DNA from: Pedobacter segetis
GTDB taxonomy: Bacteria > Bacteroidota > Bacteroidia > Sphingobacteriales > Sphingobacteriaceae
Length of the DNA stretch: 64,000 bases
Direction of reading: 5' to 3'
Assembly: GCF_016623585.1 (NCBI RefSeq)
Contig: NZ_JAEHFY010000004.1
Span: 1 to 64,000, forward strand
In this document: positions 1 through 9,313 of the stretch, one piece after another
Numbering within the stretch: the first letter of the stretch is position 1
Layout: each line of letters opens with the position of its first letter
Position numbers and translations under genes: made by a program
The notes under the pieces: generated by a model
The model's database searches: none
The model's input: the letters and a program-made list of their open reading frames with translations, nothing else
What the model was told of the DNA's origin: nothing

Positions 1-285
1 AATAATTGCATGATTCCAAGATAATCCCATCGGGATTAAATATTTAAAGACAGCAAATAATAATTGCATGATTTCAAGATAATCCCATCGGGATTAAATG
101 TTTAAAGACGGCAAATAAGAATTGCATGATTTCGATATAATCCCATCGGGATTAAATATTTAAAGACAGCAAATAATAATTGCATGGTTCCAAGATAATC
201 CCATCGGGATTAAATATTTAAAGACGGCAAATAAGAATTGCATGGTTCCAAGATAATCCCATCGGGATTAAATATTTATAGCCGT
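1..285. repeat. 58-bp tandem repeat array, five copies
   Basis: The core ATTGCATG recurs at 5, 63, 121, 179 and 237, an exact 58-bp period. Each unit carries the perfect hairpin AATCCC-ATC-GGGATT followed by an A/T-rich segment ending near GGCAAATAA. Units differ by a few substitutions only. The whole unit is repeated with no unique spacer, so this is not a CRISPR array. It lies downstream of the 3' end of an IS200-like transposase gene and resembles REP-type hairpins multiplied next to a RAYT gene. The first copy may continue to the left of the window. Confidence 0.9.
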
Positions 286-305
286 TTAATATGGTTTGGA
301 TGGTG

Positions 306-322
306 CGACCCAGTCGGGGTCG
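306..322. repeat. hairpin CGACCC-AGTCG-GGGTCG
   Basis: A perfect 6-bp stem with a 5-nt loop lies between the 58-bp array and the transposase stop codon at 375. IS200/RAYT transposases recognise subterminal hairpins, so this could be an end signal or simply a terminator-like structure. That role is inferred from position. Confidence 0.5.
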
Positions 323-374
323 AATATGATTTTATCGGTTATTTAAGAAGATATTTTAATCTCAATTTTACATT

Positions 375-839
375 TTATTCAATCCATTGAAACAAAAATT
401 CTTCTTTGTAATCCACATTAAATTTTTCTAAAAATTCTTTATATTCCCTTTTGAATGTTTTCTTTTTGTGATGCTCTTTTTGATTAACAATATACTTTAT
501 AACGTTATCTAAGGCAGAATGGCTATATGAAAAAGCACCATAACCTTCTTGCCAAGCAAATAAACCTTCCACAAATTTCTTTTGCTTTATCATCTCATTA
601 GATGATTTCTTGATTTCCCTAACCAGATCTGATAAACAACAATTTGGTTTCATGCCTATTAAGATATGAATATGGTCTGGCATGCCGTTTATAGCCAAAA
701 GTTTTTGACCTTTATTTTGAACAATCCCTGTGATGTACTTGTATAATTCATCTTCCCAATCGGGTTTGATCAAACTATTTCTGGCCTTAACGGCAAAAAC
801 AATTTGAATATAAATTTGTGAAAACGTTCCTGCTGCCAT
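375..839 (-). CDS. IS200-like / RAYT-type Y1 transposase
   Basis: The 154-residue protein has the Y1 transposase layout: an early SQIYIQIVFAVKARNS strand, the metal-binding HxH in PDHIHILI around residue 57, and a C-terminal helix DNVIKYIVNQKEHH whose Tyr is the expected catalytic residue. Enzymes of this family cut and rejoin single-stranded DNA at hairpin ends. No second (TnpB-like) ORF is present. The gene sits beside a five-copy hairpin array (1-285), which is typical of domesticated REP-associated tyrosine transposases rather than a free insertion sequence. The ORF is full length with no visible frameshift, so it may be active. Confidence 0.85.
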   Translation of the reverse strand: MAAGTFSQIYIQIVFAVKARNSLIKPDWEDELYKYITGIVQNKGQKLLAINGMPDHIHILIGMKPNCCLSDLVREIKKSSNEMIKQKKFVEGLFAWQEGYGAFSYSHSALDNVIKYIVNQKEHHKKKTFKREYKEFLEKFNVDYKEEFLFQWIE

Positions 840-878
840 AATTAATCTTTGAAAGAGTTTTAGTTATTAAAGAAAAAC

Positions 879-1892
879 CTATTTCTCCAAAATAGATAGC
901 TGCCCCAAAATATCGTTTTGTTTCACAAAATAATCACCATCTTCTTTTAGGGCTTTATAAACTTCATCAAACAAAAGCATATAATTCCCTTTCTCAGAGG
1001 GTAATAGTTCTTTTGAAACTTTTCCGTTTTTATCTATCGTGTAAAGCACCCCTTCTTGATTTTCTTCTTCGACCCCATATTTTGAATCTAAAGGCTTTAT
1101 CCCTGCTAAAAGTTGGCTTTCTTGAACATCGGTCCTGTTTTTGATCAAGGTTCCATTTTCTCCATAAAAAATAAATGCAGGCTGTTGGTGCACCACCAGC
1201 ATATTACAAGTTACAAACACGTTTAAACCATTTGGGTATTTAAGATGAGCTTGGGCATAATCATCAACTTCTGTTTCTTTGCGGTATTTGCCATAAGTTT
1301 TGATAAATTCTGATGGAATGCCAAACAATGCAATGGCCTGATCTACTATATGCGCCCCTAAATCGTAAAAAACACCAGAGCCCGGGACCTGATCTTCTTT
1401 AAAGGATTTTGCGCTTATCTCATTCCTGTATCTATCAAAGCGAATATGCGCTTCGCTAATTTTGCCAAGCTTCCCAGGCCCGATCACTTTTTGCACCGAT
1501 AAGAAATCGCTATCGAACCTCCTGTTTTGAAAGGCCAAAACTTTTAATCCTTTTCTAAATCCTAAAGAAAAAAGCTCTTCGGCTTCTGTTTTGGTTACAG
1601 AGAAAGGTTTTTCTATCAATACGTTTTTGCCTGCGTTTATTGCCGCTTTTGCGTATTCATAATGTGTATAATTAGGCGTATTGATAATTACCAAGTCTAG
1701 GCGATCATCGTTTAAAAGTTGTTCAATTTCTTTGTAAATAGTAACGTTCGGATAATCCTTAACCGCTTCGTTCTTGCTTCTTTCTGTTATGGCGGCTAGC
1801 TCAAAACCTTCATGAGCATTAATAAATGGCGCATGGAATATTTTCCCCGACATTCCATAAGCCATTAAGCCAACTTTTATTTTTTTGTCCAT
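879..1892 (-). CDS. Gfo/Idh/MocA family oxidoreductase (YdgJ/IolU-like)
   Basis: A 337-residue NAD(P)-dependent oxidoreductase. The N-terminal Rossmann segment begins VGLMAYGMSGKIFHAPFI, and the family hallmark EKP occurs in VLIEKPFSVT near residue 95. It is followed by NRRFDSDFL and by GSGVFYDLGAHIVDQAIALFG, the segment that in relatives carries substrate-contacting Asp and His. The pattern closely recalls E. coli YdgJ and Bacillus IolU (scyllo-inositol dehydrogenases), but the substrate here cannot be read from sequence. It is a single gene on the minus strand between a transposase and a TonB-type barrel, and it looks complete. Confidence 0.85.
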   Translation of the reverse strand: MDKKIKVGLMAYGMSGKIFHAPFINAHEGFELAAITERSKNEAVKDYPNVTIYKEIEQLLNDDRLDLVIINTPNYTHYEYAKAAINAGKNVLIEKPFSVTKTEAEELFSLGFRKGLKVLAFQNRRFDSDFLSVQKVIGPGKLGKISEAHIRFDRYRNEISAKSFKEDQVPGSGVFYDLGAHIVDQAIALFGIPSEFIKTYGKYRKETEVDDYAQAHLKYPNGLNVFVTCNMLVVHQQPAFIFYGENGTLIKNRTDVQESQLLAGIKPLDSKYGVEEENQEGVLYTIDKNGKVSKELLPSEKGNYMLLFDEVYKALKEDGDYFVKQNDILGQLSILEK

Positions 1893-1996
1893 ACCTAAAG
1901 AACGCTAATTTTTTCAATATATGGGCTATTTGTTTTAGCTAAAGCGACCAATTTTTGCTGATGGCTTTTAGCCCAAGGCCTTAGAAACCTGCCAAA

Positions 1997-2032
1997 TAAA
2001 AAAAGCCTGCGAGGGTTTAATCCGCAGACTTT
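1997..2032 (-). terminator. Rho-independent terminator after the OMP gene
   Basis: An interrupted stem (AAAG, CTGCG / CGCAG, CTTT) with an 11-nt loop. Read on the minus strand it ends in a U-rich tract (A-rich at 1995-2004 on the plus strand). It lies 20 bp beyond the stop codon of the outer-membrane gene ending at 2052. Confidence 0.7.
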
Positions 2033-2051
2033 AAAAATATTCTGTTAAATA

Positions 2052-4541
2052 TTAATTGCCTCCAACACCGCCACCCGTTGCGCCACCATTCTGGTCTCCT
2101 TGTTTTAAATCATCATTGGTAACGCCACGTTTCTTAGTTGGCCCAGTTTTCAATTTACCAAACCTCCAGCTAAAGTTTATCCCAACAGAACGGAAAGGGA
2201 TAGAGAAATTGGTGCTTTGTGAAAAAGTGGCACCCTTTAATTCTGAGCTGAAGTTTTTACGCTCGTTAAACGGATCGATAAGCGTTAAGCCAATGCTCCC
2301 TTTTTTCTCAAATAGTTCTTTTTTGAAACCCGTGATCCACATATTAAAGCCAGCGTTTTCTCCTTGGAAAGTCCTTCGTGGAGAGTTTAAGATCACAAAG
2401 CTCTCTATAATAAAGCCCTTGGGTAAATTTACCGAAGCGCTTACAAAAGCATTGTACAATAAATATATCTTATCGCTTTGTGTTGGATTTGGGTTTATGG
2501 AACTATTATCTACGTTAATGTTGTAAGAATTGATGTTTAGGTTGGTTCTTAAGGTTAATGGTTTTACGGGGTTAATCGAACCAAAAAAGTTAAAACCGAA
2601 AGAATTGTTGGAGCCAATATTATTGTAAGATTGTAATGAGATAGTACGGTTGTTTTCCATCACTGGCGTAACGATGCTCTCTATAATACCATTTGTTCTT
2701 CTATAAAATAATGAGGCGTTAATAATGGTTGTTTTAACAAACGTGGAATAGCCAATCTCAAAATTGTGCGAAATCTCTGGCTTTAAAGTTGGGTTTCCTT
2801 GAGATTGCTGTAAAGAGTCGGCAACGTTTCTAAAAGGATTAAGATAAAATAAACTAGGTCTTTGTATCCTTTTGTTATAGCTTAATTTTACGGTCTGAAA
2901 ATGCTTAAAACTTCTGGATATTACCGCACTTGGGGCAAAAACACCATAATTATTGGCAAAATTTGGAGTTTGTGCCAATGTTGGGGCAGAGCTTCCGTTG
3001 ATATCGGTATATTCATACCTTCCACCAATTTTAAAACCATATTTTTTTGCCAACGTAAAAGCAAAAGTAGAGTAAGCCGCGGCAACATCTTGGCTGTAAC
3101 TATAAACGTTGTTTCTGCCAGCAATTGGGGTATAGGTATTATTTGACGGATTTATTTTATTGGCTCTAGAATCGCTGTTAATATCCCTAAAGATAGATTT
3201 TGCGCCAACTTCCCAAACCACTTTTTTAAAAGGTTGCGTATAATCGGCTTGGAAGGTTAACTCCTGGTTTAAACCATCGTTGGTAGCCACTTCATTTAAA
3301 GGATCGGTAGAAAAGTTGGTGGTATAATCATTATTGTTGTTTCCACGAGTGTACTGTGCGGCAATAGAATATTCTTGGCCTTCTTTTTTAAACTTATGGG
3401 TAAAATCGTTGTTCCAATCGTAATTGTTTGCGCTAAAATTATTGTTGGTGTTACGTACGTAACTGCTGATGTTGTTGCCTACCTGTGAAATGGCATCGTT
3501 AGCACCATCGGTACCAAAAGAAAAGCGACTGAATTTTAGGGTAGAACTAACCGAGTTATAAGTGTTAAAATCATAATCGATACCTACAGAGCCATTGCCA
3601 GACAAACGATCCGTTGTGTTATTCCCGCTTTGGGTATTTGAATAGCCGGCTCCGCTAGATTTAAAATCGATAATACTTTCTGCCGGCCAAGAATAGTACC
3701 CACCGGCATTGCTGCTAAACCCAAAACGCCCTTTTTTTATGTTCAAATTAAGGTTTGCATTGTTTTGCCTTGTCCCAATGGATGAGTTTATAGAGCCGCT
3801 AACGCCTTCCAAATTATTCTTTTTGGTAATGATGTTGATAATCCCGGACGTTCCTTCGGCATCATACTTTGCTGATGGCGATGTGATCACTTCCACATTT
3901 TTGATCTGGTCTGCGGGGATTGCTTTTAAGGCGTCGGCCATATTGCCAGCCATCACTCCAGATGGTTTTCCGTTGATCAAAACCTTCACATTAGAGCTTC
4001 CTCTTAAAGAAACATTACCATCATAATCTACAGAAAGCAACGGTACTTTTCTTAAAACATCCGTAGCATTTCCTCCCGCAGAGGTAACATCTTTCTCCGC
4101 GTTGTAAACGATCCTATCAATTTTATTTTCCACTACGGGGGTTTCTCCAACAACGGTAACTTCACCCAAAACTTTACTGTCTGGCACTAAAATAATATCG
4201 CCCAAATTAAAATCTAATTTGGCCGCAGTAGTGGTAACGGGATCAATTGTTTTTGGTTTATAACCGATGAAAGAAATAGTGACCCTATACTTCCCTGGTT
4301 TAATGTTATCAATCCTAAAACTTCCCTTGTCATCTGCTAAAGCACCACTAGTGGATTTTGTTTGCCCACTTCTTGATAGTGCAACAGTAGCATAATCTAC
4401 AGGTCTTCTTGATATAGAATCAATCACGGTTCCGGTAATTTTTCCGGTGATAACAGATGCTGCGCCGGCACCGGGAAATTGGGCAAATGTAAGGTGGGCA
4501 GTGATCAGTAGTAATAGTATAAAAGATAAACGTTTCATCAT
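2052..4541 (-). CDS. outer-membrane beta-barrel receptor (CarboxypepD_reg-like + plug + barrel)
   Basis: The 829-residue protein starts with a signal peptide (MMKRLSFILLLLITAHLTFAQ). A carboxypeptidase-regulatory-like domain (about residues 32-115, GTVIDSISRRPVDYATVAL) and a plug-like region (NVSLRGSSNVKVLINGKPSG, then YDAEGTSGIINIITKK, to about residue 240) follow. The rest is a long barrel rich in aromatic/Asn strands. This layout fits the Bacteroidota outer-membrane beta-barrel family related to TonB-dependent receptors. No SusD-like partner is adjacent, so the substrate is unknown. The tail is Gly-rich (GGATGGGVGGN) rather than ending in a terminal aromatic strand. ATG codons at 4541 and 4538 are both possible starts. 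Confidence 0.85.
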   Translation of the reverse strand: MMKRLSFILLLLITAHLTFAQFPGAGAASVITGKITGTVIDSISRRPVDYATVALSRSGQTKSTSGALADDKGSFRIDNIKPGKYRVTISFIGYKPKTIDPVTTTAAKLDFNLGDIILVPDSKVLGEVTVVGETPVVENKIDRIVYNAEKDVTSAGGNATDVLRKVPLLSVDYDGNVSLRGSSNVKVLINGKPSGVMAGNMADALKAIPADQIKNVEVITSPSAKYDAEGTSGIINIITKKNNLEGVSGSINSSIGTRQNNANLNLNIKKGRFGFSSNAGGYYSWPAESIIDFKSSGAGYSNTQSGNNTTDRLSGNGSVGIDYDFNTYNSVSSTLKFSRFSFGTDGANDAISQVGNNISSYVRNTNNNFSANNYDWNNDFTHKFKKEGQEYSIAAQYTRGNNNNDYTTNFSTDPLNEVATNDGLNQELTFQADYTQPFKKVVWEVGAKSIFRDINSDSRANKINPSNNTYTPIAGRNNVYSYSQDVAAAYSTFAFTLAKKYGFKIGGRYEYTDINGSSAPTLAQTPNFANNYGVFAPSAVISRSFKHFQTVKLSYNKRIQRPSLFYLNPFRNVADSLQQSQGNPTLKPEISHNFEIGYSTFVKTTIINASLFYRRTNGIIESIVTPVMENNRTISLQSYNNIGSNNSFGFNFFGSINPVKPLTLRTNLNINSYNINVDNSSINPNPTQSDKIYLLYNAFVSASVNLPKGFIIESFVILNSPRRTFQGENAGFNMWITGFKKELFEKKGSIGLTLIDPFNERKNFSSELKGATFSQSTNFSIPFRSVGINFSWRFGKLKTGPTKKRGVTNDDLKQGDQNGGATGGGVGGN

Positions 4542-4640
4542 TTTTGCATTTTTTTAATGAGATGTTAAAAACGCTGCAATGTTACGGTTAAGCAAAAAAA
4601 TTATTGGTAACATCTGAGTTACGGATTCATTTTTTCAAAT

Positions 4641-4678
4641 AAAAAAAGGCTCTAGGTTTTTTTAAAACTAAAGCCTTT
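4641..4678 (-). terminator. terminator after the SIMPL-domain gene
   Basis: The stem AAAGGCT / AGCCTTT has a further inner pairing TAGGTTTT / AAAACTA. The minus-strand transcript would leave it through a U-rich run. It lies 22 bp beyond the stop at 4700, so it separates the SIMPL gene from the downstream barrel gene. Confidence 0.65.
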
Positions 4679-4699
4679 AGATGGTAGCTATTGGTAAGC

Positions 4700-5392
4700 T
4701 TATTTAATCTCAAAAACTGCATTTATTTGAGCGGTAAGCTTAATTTTCTTAAAATCTATATCAGGCATTGCTTCATTTGCATCAGCAGATTTCATCATCA
4801 TTTGAGTTCTATAAATTGGTTGGGGATAATTTTCTGATCCAGATTCTTGGATTTCTAATACCTGATAAATTTTATCACCAATTGATTCAGTTAAATATAC
4901 GGCCTTATCCCTGGCTTGTTTTAAAGCTTTTATTTTTAGTTCCTTTTTTAACTCCTCGGCTTTAGAGTATTCATATTTTTCTACGTTGGTATAGGCAATT
5001 CCTTTGGGGTCTATGGCGGCTATAATTTGGTTTAACTTGTTCAAATCGCTCACTTTTATACTGTATTGTTTAGAAGCTAAAAAAGTTGGGTCTTTTTTCT
5101 TTTCCCAGTAATTGTTGTAAGCACTTACATTATTGATCATAAAATCTTGGTTTGGGATGCCTGCCGCAATCACTGCTTTTTGTAGTTGGTTTTCTAAATC
5201 ATCAATGGTCACTTTTCTTTTACTATCCTTTAAATACTCTTTTAAAGAAATGCCTACATAAATAATGTCTGGCGTTACTTCCGTTTCTGCATTGCCCGTT
5301 ACCGTAATCTTTTTTCGGGTATCAAGGTTGTTTTGTGCAAATGCACCAATGGTTGTAAATGCGATCAAAGCACTTAAAAATATACGTTTCAT
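4700..5392 (-). CDS. SIMPL (DUF541) domain periplasmic protein
   Basis: A 230-residue secreted protein. The internal ATG at 5392 was chosen because it directly precedes a clean signal peptide (MKRIFLSALIAFTTIGAFAQ); the longer frame would add 13 charged residues upstream. The mature part opens ITVTGNAETEVTPDIIYVGISL, the hallmark of SIMPL/DUF541 proteins, and continues through an alpha/beta repeat with GIAYTNVEKYEYSKAEELKKELKIKALKQARDKA. Family members are periplasmic or surface proteins of uncertain biochemical role, some linked to stress. It has its own terminator downstream and appears monocistronic. Confidence 0.85.
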   Translation of the reverse strand: MKRIFLSALIAFTTIGAFAQNNLDTRKKITVTGNAETEVTPDIIYVGISLKEYLKDSKRKVTIDDLENQLQKAVIAAGIPNQDFMINNVSAYNNYWEKKKDPTFLASKQYSIKVSDLNKLNQIIAAIDPKGIAYTNVEKYEYSKAEELKKELKIKALKQARDKAVYLTESIGDKIYQVLEIQESGSENYPQPIYRTQMMMKSADANEAMPDIDFKKIKLTAQINAVFEIK

Positions 5393-5496
5393 AATTTTTT
5401 TATTTGTTTGTTTATAAGATGTAATATTCATACCAATTCCATAAAACAGGTTAAAATTTACAGAAATATATTCATAAATAATTATTAATCAAACAG

Positions 5497-6405
5497 TTAT
5501 TTATTTATGTTTTTGTTAACGATGGCAAAATTTAAGGCTAAATCTTCTTTATAAGCAGGGTAGCCTTCCTCAATAATAACTTGTGCTTTCTGCAGATCTT
5601 GCAGAGCCAGATCATAATCTTTGATCATCACTTTAACTTTAGATAACAAAATTAAAGACGCTATTTCTCCTTCTTTAAAATCGATTTTATTAGCCGTTGT
5701 ATTAGCCTGTATAAAAAACCATTTGCTTTCTGTAAACCGTTTTGCCCTTAAATATATCTTCCCCAATTGTAAATAGCATGTAAATTGAGATTTTTGGCCC
5801 AACTTGCCGCTAATGGGCAAAGCATTTTTCAATATCAAATTTTCTGCTTTTTCAATTTCGTTTTTTGAGGTAGCGATTTTAGAAGCAAAAAGCAATTGGT
5901 CAAAGCTTTGTTTTGGCTTGTGCAAACCGTTTAAATAGTCGTTTGCATAGCTATTATATAAATCTGCGTTAGTTATATCATTTTTAAAATAGAACAAATA
6001 CGCTAAATTGTACGCTAAAACAAAAGATTGAAAATTATTATTGAGCGGCAAACTTATTTCATAAGCTTGTTGAAAGTTAAGGATGGCCTCGTCAAATTTT
6101 TTGGCTTTTACTTTATAGATGGCCAAGCTTTCTAAGTAATTAGCTTTAGAAACAGCGCTAAAAAAAGAGCTTGTAAATACAGCGTCCTCAATTTTTTGTT
6201 GTTTTAAACCGCTTAGATAGATATTTAAGTTTAAACCGGTAAAATGTGTTTTAATAACATGGCTTATCGCAACAGAATCAAACTGGTCTATAAGCAAAAG
6301 ATGATCGGGGTTATTGAGGTTGGGTTTTAAGACAATATTGTTTTTAGCCCATGCGTTCAACATCATCAAACCAGAAACCAAAAAACAAATATTTATTTTT
6401 CTCAT
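5497..6405 (-). CDS. secreted helical-repeat (TPR-like) protein
   Basis: A 302-residue protein of unknown function. The ATG at 6405 gives a signal peptide (MRKINICFLVSGLMMLNAWA). The rest is a run of amphipathic helix pairs of TPR type: YLESLAIYKVKAKKFDEAILNFQQAYEIS, then KNEIEKAENLILKNALPISG, LGKIYLRAKRFTESKWFFIQA and KVMIKDYDLALQDLQKAQVIIEEGYP. There is no kinase or HTH domain after the repeats, unlike the larger Bacteroidota TPR sensor kinases whose N-terminus it resembles. It could be a truncated relative or a stand-alone periplasmic scaffold. The gene is divergent from the B12-binding gene at 6534. Confidence 0.65.
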   Translation of the reverse strand: MRKINICFLVSGLMMLNAWAKNNIVLKPNLNNPDHLLLIDQFDSVAISHVIKTHFTGLNLNIYLSGLKQQKIEDAVFTSSFFSAVSKANYLESLAIYKVKAKKFDEAILNFQQAYEISLPLNNNFQSFVLAYNLAYLFYFKNDITNADLYNSYANDYLNGLHKPKQSFDQLLFASKIATSKNEIEKAENLILKNALPISGKLGQKSQFTCYLQLGKIYLRAKRFTESKWFFIQANTTANKIDFKEGEIASLILLSKVKVMIKDYDLALQDLQKAQVIIEEGYPAYKEDLALNFAIVNKNINK

Positions 6406-6533
6406 TAAGAATTTATAATTTACAATATAGATAAACGCGAGCATTAAACGTGTGATTAATTGTTTTGTTGGGTAAGCCCAACCGTTTTCTTTGTTACATT
6501 TATAGCTTGATACCTATTAATAAAATATCAAAA

Positions 6534-6953
6534 ATGGAAAAAAAGTTAAGCAGGCCCGTTAGGGTTTTGGTGGCAAAAGTTGGTTTAGACGGGCATGATA
6601 GGGGCGCAAAAATAATCGCAACATCTTTAAGGGATGCGGGTATGGAAGTAATTTATACAGGTTTGCGCCAAACCCCAGAAATGGTAGTTAATGCCGCTTT
6701 GCAAGAAGATGTGGATGCCATTGGCGTTTCCATCTTATCTGGCGCACACATGACGGTTTTCCCAAAAATAATGGCCCTTTTAAAAGAAAAAGGTTTAACC
6801 GATGTTTTGGTAACCGGCGGAGGGATAATCCCTGAGATTGATCAGCAAGGATTAACAAAATTGGGCGTAGGCAAGCTTTTTAACCCCGGTACGCCCACCG
6901 CAGAGATTGTTGCCTACATCAATGATTGGGCTTTCTATAACAGAAACTTTTAA
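6534..6953 (+). CDS. stand-alone cobalamin-binding domain protein (methylmalonyl-CoA mutase C-terminal type)
   Basis: 139 residues from the ATG at 6534; the upstream extension of the frame to 6465 is not protein-like. The sequence [37 protein letters not shown] contains the base-off B12 signature DxHxxG (DGHDRG), followed by SILSGAH and VTGGGIIP, the other conserved cobalamin-loop segments of methylmalonyl-CoA mutase. It corresponds to the separate small B12 subunit seen in archaea and some bacteria, and would pair with a catalytic subunit encoded elsewhere. It is followed after 12 bp by an enoyl-CoA hydratase, suggesting a small acyl-CoA operon. Confidence 0.9.
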   Translation: MEKKLSRPVRVLVAKVGLDGHDRGAKIIATSLRDAGMEVIYTGLRQTPEMVVNAALQEDVDAIGVSILSGAHMTVFPKIMALLKEKGLTDVLVTGGGIIPEIDQQGLTKLGVGKLFNPGTPTAEIVAYINDWAFYNRNF

Positions 6954-6965
6954 ACAATAAACCTT

Positions 6966-7745
6966 ATGACATTCAATAACCTAATCATAGAAGCAAAAAA
7001 CCGCATACTGTATGTTACAATTAACAGGGAGGCAAAACTTAACGCTTTAAATAAAGAGACTTTAAAAGAAATAAATTTAGCTATTAATAAGGCTAGAGCC
7101 GATGATGGGGTAAAAGGAATTATTATTACAGGAGCAGGGGAAAAAGCTTTTGTGGCAGGGGCCGATATTTCTGAGTTTTCTGCTTACAACACCGAAGAAG
7201 GAAAAAAGCTGGCCAAAGCTGGTCATCATGATGTTTTTGATTTGATCGAAAACTGCCCAAAACCTGTAATTGCGGCTATAAATGGTTTCGCTTTAGGCGG
7301 AGGATTAGAATTGGCGATGGCCTGCCATATCAGGATGGCTTCATCCAATGCAAAAATGGGCTTGCCAGAAGTAACTTTAGGCTTAATACCCGGTTACGGA
7401 GGTACCCAAAGGCTTCCTAATTTAGTAGGTAAGGGAAGAGCGATGGAGATGATCATGAGCGCAAACATGATCACCGCCGATCAAGCCTTGTCTTTTGGCT
7501 TGATCAACCAAGTTTTAGAAACCAAAGAAGAATTGATGAATGCGGCAAGCAAATTAATGGAGAATATTATCCAAAAATCACCAAACGCCCTAAAATCTGC
7601 CATCAAAGCCATCAACGCATCATCTAATCCTCAAAAAAACGGCTTTGAAATAGAGATCGAAGAGTTTTCCAATTGTTTTGGAACAGCCGATTTTAAGGAA
7701 GGCGTGAGCGCTTTTTTAGAGAAAAGAAAACCACGCTTTCATTAA
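6966..7745 (+). CDS. enoyl-CoA hydratase (crotonase family)
   Basis: 259 residues, full length for the family. The oxyanion-hole segments AFVAGADISEF and NGFALGGGLELAMACH are present. So are both catalytic glutamates expected for hydratases: the Glu of GGGLEL and the Glu of GLPEVTLGLIPGYGGTQRL. It should add water across 2-enoyl-CoA. The gene starts 12 bp after the B12-binding protein, so the two are probably co-transcribed and may act in branched-chain or odd-chain acyl-CoA breakdown. The exact chain-length preference cannot be read from sequence. Confidence 0.9.
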   Translation: MTFNNLIIEAKNRILYVTINREAKLNALNKETLKEINLAINKARADDGVKGIIITGAGEKAFVAGADISEFSAYNTEEGKKLAKAGHHDVFDLIENCPKPVIAAINGFALGGGLELAMACHIRMASSNAKMGLPEVTLGLIPGYGGTQRLPNLVGKGRAMEMIMSANMITADQALSFGLINQVLETKEELMNAASKLMENIIQKSPNALKSAIKAINASSNPQKNGFEIEIEEFSNCFGTADFKEGVSAFLEKRKPRFH

Positions 7746-7876
7746 ACCAGATTTTAAGTTAAAAAAATTATACATTAATTAATTGTGTAGAATTTTTTTC
7801 CCAATTAAAATAAATTCATTTATATTCGCTTTAGAACTTTAACCTCCTGATGTATATCGGGATACTAAACGTATAG

Positions 7877-9298
7877 ATGAAAAAAATATTAATCATTGAT
7901 GATGAAGTAAACATCGGATTATTGCTTTCAAAATTCTTATCAAGAAATGGCTTTGAAGTTAAAACCGCTACATCTGGTGCTACCGCCTTTGAAATACTTA
8001 CTACAGAAAGTTTTAATTTGGTGCTTTGCGATTTTAGGCTAGAAGACACCGATGGTAGGGAAGTTCTAAAGAAGATCAAACTCAATTATCCCCGCACTGG
8101 CGTAATTATCATTACCGGGTATTCTGATATAAAATTAGCGGTAGAGCTTATAAAAATGGGAGCTTATGATTACATTACCAAACCGCTATATCCCGATGAG
8201 ATCTTAAATACCATCAAAAAAGCCATTGATACCCAGCAGGCATTAAACGAAGAATTAGATAAGCCAAAATCTTTGGCAGAAGCTTTAAAAAACAAAGAAT
8301 TAGGTTCAGAAGCTTTTAAGCAAGAAGAGTATGTGGTTGGGCAAAGCGGCCCTGCAAAAGAGCTCATTAGGCAAATAGATTTAGTTGCCCCAACTGGTTA
8401 CAGCGTTATTTTAATCGGCGAAAGCGGTACAGGGAAAGAATCTGTTGCCAAGAGCATACACCTAAAAAGCCCAAGAAAAGACAAACCTTTTGTTGCTATG
8501 GATTGCGGTTCACTGACCAAAGAATTGGCCGGATCGGAGTTTTTTGGGCATGAGAAAGGATCGTTTACGGGTGCCCTTTACACTAAAATAGGTCATTTTG
8601 AGATGGCAAATGGCGGCACTTTGTTTTTGGATGAAGTTGGGAACCTTTCTTATGAAATACAAGCCGCACTTTTAAGAACCGTACAAGAAAGAAAAGTAAA
8701 GCGTATAGGTTCTACCAAAGAAATTGATCTAGACGTAAGAATTATAGTGGCAACCAATGAAAACCTAATTGATGCCATTTCTAAAGGGAAATTTAGAGAA
8801 GACCTTTACCACCGGTTTAACGAATTTGGTATTTATATGCCGCCGCTTAGGGAAAGAGGCAAAGATATCATGGTTTTTGCCGAGTATTTTTTACTATCTG
8901 CCAATAAAGAATTGAATAAAGACGTAAAAAGTTTTTCGCCAGAAGTAGAAGAAAGCTTTTTAACCTACCCTTGGCCCGGTAACGTGAGGGAATTAAAAAA
9001 CGTATTGCGAAGAGCGGTTTTGTTAACAGAGGGAGATATGGTACAAACCAAGGCGCTACCTTTAGAAATATCTACCCATTCTAAGGTTTCGGCTTTTGAG
9101 AACGCCATTGAAACGGTAAGCGCAACAGCCGTAAAAGAAAAAAGGATAGACCTAAAAAATGCGGCTTTAGAAGCAGAGTATGAAACCATTCTCAAGGTTT
9201 TAAAAGAGGTAAATTTTAATAAAACCAAAGCGGCACAGATTCTAAATATCGATAGAAAAACGCTTTATAACAAAATGAAGGCAATTAACCTAGAGTAA
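7877..9298 (+). CDS. NtrC-family sigma-54 response regulator
   Basis: 473 residues in three parts. The receiver is residues 1-115 with phospho-acceptor Asp52 (LVLCDFRLED) and the conserved Lys in YITKPL. The AAA+ domain has Walker A GESGTGKE at 181-188, the sigma-54 contact loop GSFTGA at 228-233 (Ser in place of the second residue of GAFTGA) and TLFLDEVGNL. A C-terminal Fis-type HTH ends NKTKAAQILNIDRKTLYNKMKAINLE. It should activate sigma-54 promoters when phosphorylated. The membrane PAS kinase gene starts 15 bp downstream and is the obvious partner. The targets are unknown. Confidence 0.93.
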   Translation: MKKILIIDDEVNIGLLLSKFLSRNGFEVKTATSGATAFEILTTESFNLVLCDFRLEDTDGREVLKKIKLNYPRTGVIIITGYSDIKLAVELIKMGAYDYITKPLYPDEILNTIKKAIDTQQALNEELDKPKSLAEALKNKELGSEAFKQEEYVVGQSGPAKELIRQIDLVAPTGYSVILIGESGTGKESVAKSIHLKSPRKDKPFVAMDCGSLTKELAGSEFFGHEKGSFTGALYTKIGHFEMANGGTLFLDEVGNLSYEIQAALLRTVQERKVKRIGSTKEIDLDVRIIVATNENLIDAISKGKFREDLYHRFNEFGIYMPPLRERGKDIMVFAEYFLLSANKELNKDVKSFSPEVEESFLTYPWPGNVRELKNVLRRAVLLTEGDMVQTKALPLEISTHSKVSAFENAIETVSATAVKEKRIDLKNAALEAEYETILKVLKEVNFNKTKAAQILNIDRKTLYNKMKAINLE

Positions 9299-9313
9299 CT
9301 TAAACTTAAAAAT

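Noticed and set aside
1-285. Tandem repeats as a CRISPR array
   Set aside because: The whole 58-bp unit is repeated without unique spacers and no cas genes are nearby.
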